Source of the DNA: Candidatus Faecalibacterium gallistercoris
GTDB lineage: Bacteria; Bacillota; Clostridia; Oscillospirales; Ruminococcaceae
Reading direction: 5' to 3'
NCBI GenBank assembly: GCA_019116585.1
Contig: DXBJ01000023.1
Span: 1 to 43,585 of the forward strand
Length of the DNA: 43,585 nt
Of this stretch, positions 35,487-43,585 are shown one piece after another. A program made the position numbers and the translations under genes. Under the pieces are notes generated by a model, which was not told the DNA's origin, ran no database searches, and worked only from the letters and a program-made list of their open reading frames with translations. How positions within the stretch are numbered: position 1 is the stretch's first letter; every line of letters begins with the position of its first letter.

Positions 35487-36539
35487 TCACATTCCCTCCT
35501 CTCGCAGGCGGCGGACCACGGCGGGGGGCTCGATCCTGGGCGCCCGGGGGTCCAGCAGCCAGGTCTTGGCCTTGTGGGTGGGGGTCACGTCAAAGTAGGG
35601 CGGCTGCTTGACAAAGTCGATCTTCAGGGCCTGGGGGTTGCGGGGGGCAAAGGCGTCCCCCCGGATCTCGGCAAAGAGGTTGGGCGGCGTGCCCTGGATG
35701 TTGAACAGGTCCTCGCCCTTGACCCCCATCTGGGGCATGCTGGACAGCAGCGCCCAGGTGTAGGGGTGGCGGGGGTCGTAGTAGATCTCGTCGGCGGTGC
35801 CGATCTCCACGATGTCGCCGGCGTACATCACCGCCACCCGGTCGGCGATGTTGGCCACCACGCCCAGGTCGTGGGTGATCAGGACCACCGTCAGTTTGTA
35901 CTTGACCCGCAGGTCCTTGAGCAGCTCCAGGATCTGGGCCTGGATGGTGACGTCCAAAGCGGTGGTGGGCTCGTCGCAGATCAGGATCTGGGGGTTGCAG
36001 GCCACCGCGATGGCGATGACCACCCGCTGGCGCATCCCGCCCGAAAACTCGTGGGGATACTGGTGGAAGCGGCGCTCCGGCTCGGTGATGCCCACGTCCC
36101 GCAGGTATTCGACGGCCTTGTCCCGGGCGGCGCGGCCCTTCAGGTGCTGGTGCAGCTGCACCGCCTCGGCGATCTGCTCGCCGATGGTCTTGAGGGGGTT
36201 CAGGCTGGTCATGGGGTCCTGCATGATCATGGCGATCTCGTGGCCGCGCACCTTCAGCCAGTCTTTTTCCTTTTTCAGGTCGGACAGCCGGATGGGCCTG
36301 CCGTCGTCGGCCCCGAAATAGTCGATGGTGCCCTCGGTGATGGCGCCGTTGGCGTCCAGCAGGCCCATGAACGATTTGGTGAACACGCTCTTGCCCGAGC
36401 CGGACTCGCCCACGATGGCCAGCACTTCGCCCTGCTGGATGTCCAGGTCGATGCCCCGGATGGCGTGCAGGACCCGGCCCCGGAGGTTGAAGCAGATGTG
36501 GACGCTGCGGGCCGAGAGGATGGGGGTTGTGGTTTCCAT
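35487..36539 (-). CDS. oppD: Oligopeptide ABC transporter ATP-binding protein
   Basis: The 350-residue ATPase has Walker A GESGSGKSV (about 44-52), ABC signature FSGGMRQRV, Walker B ILICDEPTTALD and the HPYTWALLSSMPQMG extension of OppD/DppD proteins. The usual Cys-rich C-terminal iron-sulfur-like motif of some DppD proteins is not seen. It pairs with OppF. Confidence 0.94.
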   Translation of the reverse strand: METTTPILSARSVHICFNLRGRVLHAIRGIDLDIQQGEVLAIVGESGSGKSVFTKSFMGLLDANGAITEGTIDYFGADDGRPIRLSDLKKEKDWLKVRGHEIAMIMQDPMTSLNPLKTIGEQIAEAVQLHQHLKGRAARDKAVEYLRDVGITEPERRFHQYPHEFSGGMRQRVVIAIAVACNPQILICDEPTTALDVTIQAQILELLKDLRVKYKLTVVLITHDLGVVANIADRVAVMYAGDIVEIGTADEIYYDPRHPYTWALLSSMPQMGVKGEDLFNIQGTPPNLFAEIRGDAFAPRNPQALKIDFVKQPPYFDVTPTHKAKTWLLDPRAPRIEPPAVVRRLREEGM

Positions 36540-36552
36540 CGTGCGGCCTCCT

Positions 36553-37590
36553 TTACTGCATATGGTTTTTGGGGTCGGCGGCGTCCGAGAAGGCGTTGCC
36601 GATCAGGTAAAAGGCGATGGTGACAAAGCTGAGGATGATGGTGGGGTAAAGCAGCTGATACCGCAGCCCCGCCTGCATCATCACCTGGCGGCCGTCGTTG
36701 ATCAGGTTGCCCAGGGAGGGGGTCTCCACCGACAGGCCCAGGCCGATGTAGGTGACGAACACCTCGCTGCCGATGGCGGCGGGCACGGTCAGGGCCATGC
36801 GCAGCATGATGACCGACACCAGGTAGGGCAGCAGGTTGCGCAGCACGATGCGGAAGGTGGGGGTGCCGATGCAGCGGGAGGCCACGTTGTAGTCCCGGTC
36901 CCGGATGATGAGGATCTGGTTGCGGATGAAGCGGGCCATGGCGATCCACCCGGTCAGGGACATGCCCAGGATCAGGGTGGGCACGCTGGGGCTGGCCACG
37001 TAGGAGATCAGGATCAGGATGATGGTGGAGGGGATGTTGTCGCAGATGTTGTACAGCTCGGTGAAGAAAAAGTCCAGCTGGCGCACATAGCCCCACAGCA
37101 CCCCCACCGTGATGCCCACCACCGCCTCGATCATGGCCACGAAAAAGGCGATGACCAGGCTGGTGCGGGTGCCGGCCCAGATGCGGGCCCACAGATCCTG
37201 CCCGATGGAGTTGGAGCCCCACACGAAGCCGTCCACCCCGGGGGCAATGTTGCGGTACTGGATGCCGGTCTCAGGGTCCACCCGGCAGTAGTTGGGGTCG
37301 ATCTGGCCCGGCAGGTGGGGCTGCAGAAAGGCAAAGGCCACCACCGCCACCAGGGCCACCAGCAGGGCCACCGCAAACCTGTTCCTGAGGAAGGAGCGCA
37401 GGGTGCTGCCCCAGTAGCTGTAGTTGGAGCTGGCGGTGGCCTCGGCCTCCTCGGCCCGGAAGCCGGCGGGGGTGAACAGCTCGTCCTCCGGCAGGCCGGC
37501 CCAGGCGGCGGCAGGGCCGGCGGCGCACTGGCTCTGGGCCAGGGCGTCCTCCAGCTGCTTCGACTTGGCGTTTTTCAAAAAGAACAGCAT
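36553..37590 (-). CDS. oppC: Oligopeptide ABC transporter permease
   Basis: The 345-residue permease has about six membrane segments after an 80-residue soluble N-terminal part. The coupling-loop motif is seen around ASRCIGTPTFRIVLRNLLP. The N-terminal tail (to about residue 75) is longer than usual and rich in Ala and acidic residues. Its ATG shares one base with the oppB stop (TGATG), so translation is probably coupled. The frame runs far upstream; this ATG is chosen from the overlap with oppB. Confidence 0.93.
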   Translation of the reverse strand: MLFFLKNAKSKQLEDALAQSQCAAGPAAAWAGLPEDELFTPAGFRAEEAEATASSNYSYWGSTLRSFLRNRFAVALLVALVAVVAFAFLQPHLPGQIDPNYCRVDPETGIQYRNIAPGVDGFVWGSNSIGQDLWARIWAGTRTSLVIAFFVAMIEAVVGITVGVLWGYVRQLDFFFTELYNICDNIPSTIILILISYVASPSVPTLILGMSLTGWIAMARFIRNQILIIRDRDYNVASRCIGTPTFRIVLRNLLPYLVSVIMLRMALTVPAAIGSEVFVTYIGLGLSVETPSLGNLINDGRQVMMQAGLRYQLLYPTIILSFVTIAFYLIGNAFSDAADPKNHMQ

Positions 37591-38531
37591 CAGCGTCCAC
37601 CTTCTTTCTTGCCCAGGCTGATGCGCGGGTCGATCAGGACCATCAGCAGATCGCCCAGGATCAGGCCGATGATACCCACGCAGGCATACAGCAGGACGAT
37701 GCCCTGCACCATGGTGTTGTCGTGCCGCTGCACACAGGTGACCAGCAGCCCGCCCATGCCGGGGATGCTGTACAGGCTTTCGATGTAAATGGAGCCCACC
37801 ACCGTGTTCAGGAAGGCCGAGGGGATGTACTGCACCAGGGGCACCATGGCGTTGCGGAAGATGTGCCGCAGGGCGATGCGGTCCTCGCTGGCGCCCTTGG
37901 CCCGGGCCAGCAGGACATAGTCCTTGTTGCTCTCGTCCACCATGTAGCGGCGCAGCCACATGGCGTAAAAGGCGATGTTGCCCAGGCTCATGGAAAACAC
38001 CGGCAGGACCCAGTACCGCAGGTTGTCGGCGTTGAACAGCAGGCCCACGTTCAGGGCGGTGGTGCCGTACATCTGGATGTACAGATAGTAGACGGCCGCC
38101 GGCACCGCCTGGATCAGGATGACCACGGCGGTGCCGATCTTGTCGGGCAGCCGGTGCTTGAAGCGCCCCATCACCAGCCCCAGGGGGATGCCCAGGACCA
38201 GCGACACCACCATGGCCGTCACACCCATCTGGATGGAGATGGGCAGCTTTTCAGCCAGGATCTGCACCACCGGCACGTTGACCCGGTAAATGTGGCTGAC
38301 CCCCAGATCGCCCCGGAAGGCGTCCCGCCAAAAGCGGAAGATCTGCACCGGCAGAGGGTCCAGCAGGCCCATGGACTGCAGGCCGGCCTGGATCTGGGTC
38401 TCGGTCATTTTTTCGTAGTTGGCAAAGTAGCCCTCCACCGGCATCAGCCGGAGCAGGCAGAACACGAGCGTCACGATGATGAACAGCGTCAGGATCGAGT
38501 GCCCGATCCGCTTGGCCAGATATTTTACCAT
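37590..38531 (-). CDS. oppB: Oligopeptide ABC transporter permease
   Basis: The 313-residue permease starts with MVKYLAKRIGHSILTLFIIV, typical of OppB. It has six membrane segments and the coupling-loop motif YVLLARAKGASEDRIALRH. AAAGGA lies upstream of ATG 38531. It follows oppA by 75 bases, a gap holding a short GGGCGGC-type hairpin that might set the ratio of oppA to the rest. Confidence 0.95.
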   Translation of the reverse strand: MVKYLAKRIGHSILTLFIIVTLVFCLLRLMPVEGYFANYEKMTETQIQAGLQSMGLLDPLPVQIFRFWRDAFRGDLGVSHIYRVNVPVVQILAEKLPISIQMGVTAMVVSLVLGIPLGLVMGRFKHRLPDKIGTAVVILIQAVPAAVYYLYIQMYGTTALNVGLLFNADNLRYWVLPVFSMSLGNIAFYAMWLRRYMVDESNKDYVLLARAKGASEDRIALRHIFRNAMVPLVQYIPSAFLNTVVGSIYIESLYSIPGMGGLLVTCVQRHDNTMVQGIVLLYACVGIIGLILGDLLMVLIDPRISLGKKEGGR

Positions 38532-38606
38532 ATCCGACGTCCTTTCTTCCTAAAAAACAGAGGGCCGCTCCCGTTGCAGGGCGGCCCCTGTTGCTGCGCA
38601 GAGCGC

Positions 38607-40637
38607 TTAACGCGCGTCCCGGTTGGCCTCGTACTCGCTCATCGAGACATAGTGGTCCAGCACATGGATGCCCTTCAGCCGCTTGTTGGAGAAGCCGGTG
38701 GAGGCATACTGCCCCTCCCAGTAGTTCAGGCGGGTGGCCAGGTAGGCGGGCACGCTCATCCCCATGGGGATGACCAGGGCGTTCTGGATCAGCATGGCCT
38801 CGGCGTTGGCAAACGCCTCGTACCGGGCGTTGATGTCGGTGGTGATGGCCTTGGCCTGCTCCACCGCCTCCATGTAGGCCATGATGGCGTCGGCGGTCTC
38901 GCCGGTGACGATGCCGTCCTCCACGGCGGTGCGCAGGTAGGCATAGCGCCCGCCGTAGCCGCCGGGGGTCTGGTAGAAGGGATCGGTCTCGGTCTCAGGG
39001 TCGGAGTAGTCGGCGCCCCAGTTGCACATCTGGAAGCAGTACTTGCCCGCCCGGCGCACCGCCGACAGGTAGTTGTCCGCCGGCCCTGCGGTGAGGATGA
39101 CGTCGATGAAGTCGGCCCCGTCGTTCAGGACGCCTTCCAGCTGCTGCTTGAACACCTGGCACTGGCGGTCCCAGTCGGGGGTGGAGGGGTTGTAGGGCAT
39201 CTGCACCTTGACCGGGAAGGTGACCCCCTGGGCGGTCAGCTCCTGGATGGCAGCGTCCCGGTACTGCTTGGCGGTGTCCTCGTTGAAGAACTCGGTGATC
39301 TCGGCCAGGGCGCCGCACTGGGTGTAGTCCACCCCGTCGTCGTTGGCGCAGAAGGAGGGCGGGGTGACGGTGTTCAGCTTATAGCCCTCGTAGCCTTCGG
39401 GCGCGGTGACCGCCAGGGTGACGGCGTTGTTGATGCCGTAGAGGAACGCCTTGCGGAAGTTCGGGCTGTTGATGGCCTTGGCCCAGTTTTCCGGCTCGTA
39501 TTCGTCGTCCAGGCCCTCCACGGTCTGGCCCGAGAACTCGTGGTAGAAGGGCATGAAGTTGAACAGGTAGAAGTAAGTATAGTTGGTGTTGGGCCGGTCC
39601 ATCGAGACCAGGTCCCGGGTGGCCTCGTCGGCCAGCCAGCTGTCCAGGATGTCCGAGCCGATGGTGGCCTCGTCGATCTCGCCGCGCCGGACCATCTCGG
39701 GGCCGTTGACCTCGGCCTCGGCGTTGTAGATGCGGCTGACCGTCTCGATAAAGACGTTGTCGGCGTCGTAGTTTTCGGGGTTTTTGGTCATGACCCAGCT
39801 TTCCAGCGGGACGTATTCGGACAGGTAGAACGCGCCGCAGCTGTACAGCGTCTCGGCGGAGGTGGCGAACTGGTCGCCCATCTCCTCCAGCAGGGGGCCG
39901 TAGGCCGGCTCGTAGGGCAGGTAGACCAGCAGGCTCAAAAAGCCGGGGAAGTCATACGTCAGGGTATAGGTCAGGGTGTGTTCGTCCACCGCCTTGACCC
40001 CCACCGTGTCGAAGTCCACCGGCGCAAAGGTCTGGGGCTCGGCCCCGGGCGCGCTGACGGTGACGGTGCCGCCGGCGTCCACCGTGTAGGTGGTGCCGTC
40101 CTCCTCCACCAGGCCGCTGTTGGCGTTGGCCAGGTTGACCTGGTAGTCGTAGTAGGCTTCGGCCCCGGCGATGTAGGAGGTGACCAGCCCCACGTTGGAG
40201 GCGGCGTAGGCGGGGTCGAGCAGGTAGCGCAGGGCGTCCACAAAGTCCTGGGCGGTGACGGGGGCCACCACCTGGCCGTTCATGTCCACCCAGTTCTCGT
40301 CCCGCAGGTGGAAGGTCCAGGTCAGGGTGGCCTCGTCAAACTCCCACTCGGTGGCCAGGCCCTCCCGCATCACGCCCTTGTTGTCGTATTCCACCAGGGT
40401 GTCGATGCAGTTGGCGCCCACCACCATCTCGATGTCGGTGGCGGTGGTCAGATAGTTCAGGGTGGCGGGCTGGCTGGAATAGAGGATGGTATAGCTGGAG
40501 GTGTCCGCTGCGGCGGCCCCTCCGCCCGAGGAGGCGTTGCCCGAGCCGCAGGCGCTGAACAGCCCGGCGGCGCAGGCGGTGGCGGTGGTCATGCCGGCAG
40601 CTTTGAGGAACTGGCGGCGGGAAAAAGTATGACGCAT
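38607..40637 (-). CDS. oppA: Oligopeptide-binding lipoprotein
   Basis: The 676-residue solute-binding protein (SBP_bac_5 type) captures peptides outside the membrane. The signal peptide combines a twin-arginine-like SRRQFLK motif (6-12) with a lipobox FSAC (about 27-30). Export as a Tat-type or Sec-type lipoprotein are both possible. The mature part begins with a Ser/Gly/Ala linker and SYTILYSSQPATLNYL. At about 645 mature residues it is longer than E. coli OppA. AGGGGAG precedes ATG 40637. It is the first gene of the opp operon. Confidence 0.95.
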   Translation of the reverse strand: MRHTFSRRQFLKAAGMTTATACAAGLFSACGSGNASSGGGAAAADTSSYTILYSSQPATLNYLTTATDIEMVVGANCIDTLVEYDNKGVMREGLATEWEFDEATLTWTFHLRDENWVDMNGQVVAPVTAQDFVDALRYLLDPAYAASNVGLVTSYIAGAEAYYDYQVNLANANSGLVEEDGTTYTVDAGGTVTVSAPGAEPQTFAPVDFDTVGVKAVDEHTLTYTLTYDFPGFLSLLVYLPYEPAYGPLLEEMGDQFATSAETLYSCGAFYLSEYVPLESWVMTKNPENYDADNVFIETVSRIYNAEAEVNGPEMVRRGEIDEATIGSDILDSWLADEATRDLVSMDRPNTNYTYFYLFNFMPFYHEFSGQTVEGLDDEYEPENWAKAINSPNFRKAFLYGINNAVTLAVTAPEGYEGYKLNTVTPPSFCANDDGVDYTQCGALAEITEFFNEDTAKQYRDAAIQELTAQGVTFPVKVQMPYNPSTPDWDRQCQVFKQQLEGVLNDGADFIDVILTAGPADNYLSAVRRAGKYCFQMCNWGADYSDPETETDPFYQTPGGYGGRYAYLRTAVEDGIVTGETADAIMAYMEAVEQAKAITTDINARYEAFANAEAMLIQNALVIPMGMSVPAYLATRLNYWEGQYASTGFSNKRLKGIHVLDHYVSMSEYEANRDAR

Positions 40638-40683
40638 GAAAAACTCCCCTTTATTCTGTATTTGGCAGCCGGCACAAAGCAAA

Positions 40684-40714
40684 ACGGAGCAACGGATCAC
40701 ATCCGTTACTCCGT
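40684..40714 (-). terminator. Terminator-like hairpin in the oppA leader
   Basis: A 14-base stem with one G-T pair (40714-40701 against 40697-40684) and a 3-base loop is followed on the - strand by TTTTGCTTTG. It lies between the oppA promoter and its start codon. It could stop read-through from the upstream operon, attenuate opp transcription, or both. Confidence 0.7.
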
Positions 40715-40752
40715 TGTAACATTCGCCGGCCTGTTGGCTTTGCTTGTGATGC

Positions 40753-40781
40753 AGTATAACATTGAAACCGGCGCATGTCAA
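40753..40781 (-). promoter_or_regulatory. Promoter of the opp operon
   Basis: On the - strand a perfect TTGACA (40781-40776), a 17-base spacer and TATACT (40758-40753) are seen. The predicted leader of about 110 bases includes the hairpin at 40684-40714. Confidence 0.85.
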
Positions 40782-40837
40782 TATTTTTACTCATCTTGCG
40801 GATGAAAGCGGCTTGCCAGCCGCCCCGGAGGGCCGTC

Positions 40838-42064
40838 TTAGTGCGGGGCGCCCGGCGGGGGTGCGGGGGGCGTTTCGGCCGCAGGCTGGGCGGGCAGGGG
40901 GGCGCCTGCCGCTTCGGCGGCCTGCTTGGCAGCCCGCTGGGCGGCGCGCTCGGCGGCCCGCTGCTTGGCCCGGGCGGCGGCGGCCTCCTGGCGCTTTTTG
41001 GTCCGCTGCTTGACCCGGCAGGTGGCGCACAGGCCGTCGGTGCTGTCGGTGGGGATGGGCTTGCCGCAGTCGGTGCACACCCGCTTGGAGAAGCGCAGGA
41101 CGCTCACCGGCCCCAGGCTGGTCAGCTGGCGCAGCTTCATCCCGTCGATGGCCTTGTGGTTGCAGCTGGATACGCACATCCCGCACTCGCTGCACCGCCA
41201 GGGGGTGACCACGATGCGGGTCTGGCCGTCGGGCAGGTCCTCAAAGCGGATGGCCCCGGCCTTGCAGTTCTTTTCGCACCGGCCGCAGCCGAAGCACTTG
41301 CTGGTGAAGGCCGGCAGGTATACCCCGTAGTGGAAGGGGGTGACGGTGGCGGTCTTGAGCTGTTTGAGCCGCTCGTTCAAAGCGTAGCGGAAAGGCTGGA
41401 TGGTGTTGTCCGCGTCCTCCTGGAGGCCGGGCAGCATCCGCAGCAGCTGGCGGGTGCCGTTTTTGGAGGTGTCGCCCATGTGGGCGAACATCTCCCGGCG
41501 GGACAGCTCCTTGGCCTGGTAGGGGGCCTCGTCGGGCTGGTAGGCCAGGGTGATGCGGGCGTCGAAGAGGGGCTGGCCCAGAAATTCCACCAGGCGGGTC
41601 AGGTTGCTGCGCAGCAGGGCGGCGCAGCGGTCGTTCTCGCACTCGCCGCAGGGGGTCAGGTCCAGCACCAGCTTTTTGTTCAGGGCCAGGTAGGCCAGGG
41701 CCTCCCAGCAGAGGGCGCCCACGCAGGCGCGGACGATGTCGTTGTGGCGGGCGCTCTGCTCGCAGCCGATCCACACCGTCTCGTTGTCGGCGCCCGCCTG
41801 GGACAGGTCCCGCTGGACCTGCTCGCTGGAGGGGATGATGCACCGGGTGCGGCAGACCGACACGCACAGCCCGCAGTCGGTGCACAGGTCCCAGTCCTTG
41901 GCCAGGTTGGGGCGGCTGAACACATCCTCCCCGTAGGGGCAGATGTCCTTGCAGTCGGTGCACTGTTCCCGGTGGGGGTGCAGGTTCCAGCACTGCTTGC
42001 GGTCGATCTCGGGGTGGCTGTTGTTCATCAGCACGTTCATGGCGACTTTGGTGAAGATGCTCAT
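40838..42064 (-). CDS. Multi-cluster 4Fe-4S protein with zinc ribbon and Ala-rich tail
   Basis: The 408-residue protein is rich in Cys motifs. Two N-terminal clusters are seen as CTDCKDICPYG and CTDCGLCVSVC (about 35-72). A middle region has GCEQ, ACVGALC and CGECENDRC. Two ferredoxin-type clusters follow, CFGCGRCEKNC (about 257-267) and CSECGMCVSSC (about 290-300), then a CTDCG...CATC zinc ribbon (about 332-350). The last 55 residues are Ala, Lys, Arg and Pro rich and probably disordered. It looks like a cytosolic electron carrier or redox adaptor; I do not know a named family. It starts six bases after the isomerase gene stop. Confidence 0.82.
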   Translation of the reverse strand: MSIFTKVAMNVLMNNSHPEIDRKQCWNLHPHREQCTDCKDICPYGEDVFSRPNLAKDWDLCTDCGLCVSVCRTRCIIPSSEQVQRDLSQAGADNETVWIGCEQSARHNDIVRACVGALCWEALAYLALNKKLVLDLTPCGECENDRCAALLRSNLTRLVEFLGQPLFDARITLAYQPDEAPYQAKELSRREMFAHMGDTSKNGTRQLLRMLPGLQEDADNTIQPFRYALNERLKQLKTATVTPFHYGVYLPAFTSKCFGCGRCEKNCKAGAIRFEDLPDGQTRIVVTPWRCSECGMCVSSCNHKAIDGMKLRQLTSLGPVSVLRFSKRVCTDCGKPIPTDSTDGLCATCRVKQRTKKRQEAAAARAKQRAAERAAQRAAKQAAEAAGAPLPAQPAAETPPAPPPGAPH

Positions 42065-42070
42065 GGGAAA

Positions 42071-43072
42071 TCAGACCTCTTTTGCAGATGTTTGGGCCGC
42101 AGTGCGGGGGGCCGGGTCGGTGACGCTGGTCACCTGGGCGTTGGCCAGCAGAAAGGCCTCCACCTTTTGGGCCACCAGAGCGGCGGCCACGGCGTCGGGG
42201 CTCAGCACCTTGCGGATCTCGGCCTCGGGGGCGTTGTGCTGGGCGGCCAGGCGGCGGTACTCGGCGTTCACTTCGTCGGTGTGGGCCACGATGCCCTCCG
42301 CCTCCGAAATGGCCTTGGCGGCCAGCACGCTGCGCAGCCGCTTTTCGGCATTTTTGCGGAAGCTGGCGTGCAGCCCCTCAGGGGTGGTGCGGCAGCTCTT
42401 GCAGTAGGCATCCATGGGGATGCCGCTCTTTTTCAGCTTTTCTTCCAGCTGCTGGTACTCCCGCCGGGCCTCGGCGGCCACCTGCTTTTCGGGCAGGTCC
42501 ACGGTCAGGTTGGCCCCGGCCATGTCCAGCAGGTCCCGGCCGGCCTTGCGGTCGGCGGCGGTCTCGTGGATGGCCTGTTTCTCCTTGCGGATCTGGACCT
42601 TCATGGCCTCCAGCGAGTCAAAGCCGCGGCTGCGGGCAAAGTCCTCGTCGGCGGCAGGGATGTGCTTTTCTGCAATGGCATGCAGCCGGATGGAGAACTG
42701 GGCGGTGACGCCGGACAGCTCCGGGACCTGAAAGTCCTGGGGATAGGTGACCTCCACCTCGAAATGGTCGCCGGCGTTGTGGCCGTAGAAGGCCCGCTCG
42801 ATGGCGGGGGTCAGCTTGCCGGTGCCCAGCACGATGGTGGCCTTTTCGGTCTTGCTGTCGGGGATGGGCTGGCCGTCCCGGAAGCCCTCGGAATCAAAGG
42901 TGACTTTGTCCCCCCGCTTGGCGGGGCCTTCGGTGGGGGTGTAGTAGGCGTGGAGGCGGCAGCGGTGGGTCACCTCCTGGTCCACGGTGCGGTCCAGCAC
43001 CGGGCGGACGTGCCGGGTGACGGCCAGGCCCTTGTACTGGCCAAGGGTGACGCGGGGGGTCTTGTTTGCCAT
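42071..43072 (-). CDS. Trigger-factor-like FKBP isomerase lacking the ribosome-binding domain
   Basis: The 333-residue protein begins at the point where trigger factor leaves its ribosome-binding domain (VTLGQYKGLAV). An FKBP-type isomerase domain (about 45-135: GDKVTFDSEGFRDG...LGTGKLTPAIERAFYG) and the helical substrate-binding region (about 140-310) follow. No ribosome-binding signature (GFRxGxxP) is present, so it probably acts away from the ribosome on specific partners. A CxxC (YCKSC, about 230) sits in the helical part, unusual for trigger factor. GGGGAGG precedes ATG 43072. It lies between a glutaredoxin-like and an iron-sulfur gene. Confidence 0.85.
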   Translation of the reverse strand: MANKTPRVTLGQYKGLAVTRHVRPVLDRTVDQEVTHRCRLHAYYTPTEGPAKRGDKVTFDSEGFRDGQPIPDSKTEKATIVLGTGKLTPAIERAFYGHNAGDHFEVEVTYPQDFQVPELSGVTAQFSIRLHAIAEKHIPAADEDFARSRGFDSLEAMKVQIRKEKQAIHETAADRKAGRDLLDMAGANLTVDLPEKQVAAEARREYQQLEEKLKKSGIPMDAYCKSCRTTPEGLHASFRKNAEKRLRSVLAAKAISEAEGIVAHTDEVNAEYRRLAAQHNAPEAEIRKVLSPDAVAAALVAQKVEAFLLANAQVTSVTDPAPRTAAQTSAKEV

Positions 43073-43088
43073 AGCGCAGCCCCTCCCC

Positions 43089-43358
43089 TCAGCAGTCGGT
43101 GCAGGCGCCGCCGGCCGACAGCCAGTCGGTGTCCAGGGTGACCGAGCCGTCCTCCCACACGAAGGAGGGGATGCCGATGCGGCCTTCGGCCTTGGCCTCG
43201 TCGTAGACGGGCAGGGTGTCCCGCATGGCCAGGAAGGCCCGCAGGTTCTTGGTGCTCTCGGTGATGTCCACATATTCGTAAGGGATGCCCTTGTCGTCCA
43301 GCAGCTGCTTGACTTCGCGGCAGGTGGAGCAGATGGGGGCTCCGTATAATTTCAGCAT
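43089..43358 (-). CDS. Glutaredoxin-like protein
   Basis: The 89-residue thioredoxin-fold protein has a CSTC redox motif at 10-13, the cis-Pro segment IGIPSFVWEDG (about 63-73) and a C-terminal CTDC. It is likely a thiol-disulfide or iron-sulfur carrier in the cytosol. The second CxxC at the very end is unusual for glutaredoxins. AGGAGG precedes ATG 43358. It is the first gene of the three-gene redox operon (16-base and 6-base gaps). I find no convincing promoter just upstream. Confidence 0.85.
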   Translation of the reverse strand: MLKLYGAPICSTCREVKQLLDDKGIPYEYVDITESTKNLRAFLAMRDTLPVYDEAKAEGRIGIPSFVWEDGSVTLDTDWLSAGGACTDC

Positions 43359-43389
43359 AGGTTTTACCTCCTGTATATTCAAAACGTGC

Positions 43390-43585
43390 GTTAGGGTGTA
43401 TCTGAGAAGTCAAAAATGCTGGGATATTCGCCAAAAAGCGCCAGATGCAAGGCGCATGAGCGCCGAAACTCTTGCGCTTAGCCGATTTTCGCGGCGTGGG
43501 ACGGTGCCCGCTTGCGAAAACCGGAGCGCTGCGCCAGCCGTGCCTTCGCTGCTTCGTCCGCAGGACGCGCTCGGCGCGGCTGCTT
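43390..43585. repeat. Non-coding GC-rich segment, possible dispersed repeat or IS end
   Basis: No gene is visible in the last 200 bases. The segment starts with TTAGGGTGTATCTGAG, which resembles the outer end of some insertion sequences. It continues with several G/C inverted repeats, such as GCGCC at 43450 facing GGCGC at 43461 and CGCG runs near 43566. I cannot tell an intergenic repeat family from an insertion element end without more sequence. Confidence 0.3.

Noticed and set aside
37722-40805. Open frame of over 1000 codons on the + strand opposite oppB and oppA
   Set aside because: It is antisense to two well-identified genes and has low-complexity composition with no signal of its own.

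Overview
The window joins two kinds of DNA. Bases 1 to about 7296 are a lower-GC accessory block on the + strand. From about 7300 to the end the DNA is very GC-rich, ordinary chromosome, mostly coded on the - strand. The core genes suggest a GC-rich anaerobic member of the Clostridia: ferrous iron uptake, a ZTP riboswitch before formate-tetrahydrofolate ligase, pyrBI, a soluble BMP-type protein, an iron-sulfur protein and DUF3793. The Gemmiger/Subdoligranulum/Faecalibacterium group of the Oscillospiraceae is my best guess. That is an inference from gene content and base composition, not a database match.

Accessory block. Bases 1-130 look like the right end of an IS3-family element. It abuts a broken TIR-domain/zinc-ribbon gene, followed by pglZ and brxL of a type 1 BREX phage-defence operon; brxC and pglX would lie to the left, outside the window. 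A degraded reading frame, a well-promoted AAA/DUF4143 ATPase gene and a cluster of short repeats follow. The block ends at the 3' half of a tRNA-Met (7252-7296), which I read as the attachment site of an integrated island.

Core, left part. fhs is controlled by a ZTP riboswitch. The ATP synthase operon atpB-E-F-(delta/alpha fusion)-G-D-C has no separate atpH: a delta C-terminal domain is fused to the N-terminus of alpha, and the c subunit carries a signal-peptide-like extension. A LysR gene is divergent from it. gntR-pyrB-pyrI, pepT, a D-lactate dehydrogenase-like gene, a metallophosphoesterase and a cytosolic ParB-like/BMP fusion protein follow.

Core, right part. DUF1643 and PAP2 genes lie convergent to an iron operon (feoA-feoA-feoB-Cys-rich peptide-DtxR-type regulator). 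That operon and a neighbouring DUF3793 gene share palindromes placed on their promoters, so together they look like one iron regulon. Then come tRNA-Arg and tRNA-His, a secreted SGNH hydrolase, an acyl-CoA synthetase-like protein, and a complete oligopeptide ABC transporter operon (oppABCDF) with a hairpin in its leader. The last operon encodes a glutaredoxin-like protein, a trigger-factor-like isomerase without its ribosome-binding domain, and a multi-cluster iron-sulfur protein. The final 200 bases hold non-coding, possibly repetitive DNA.
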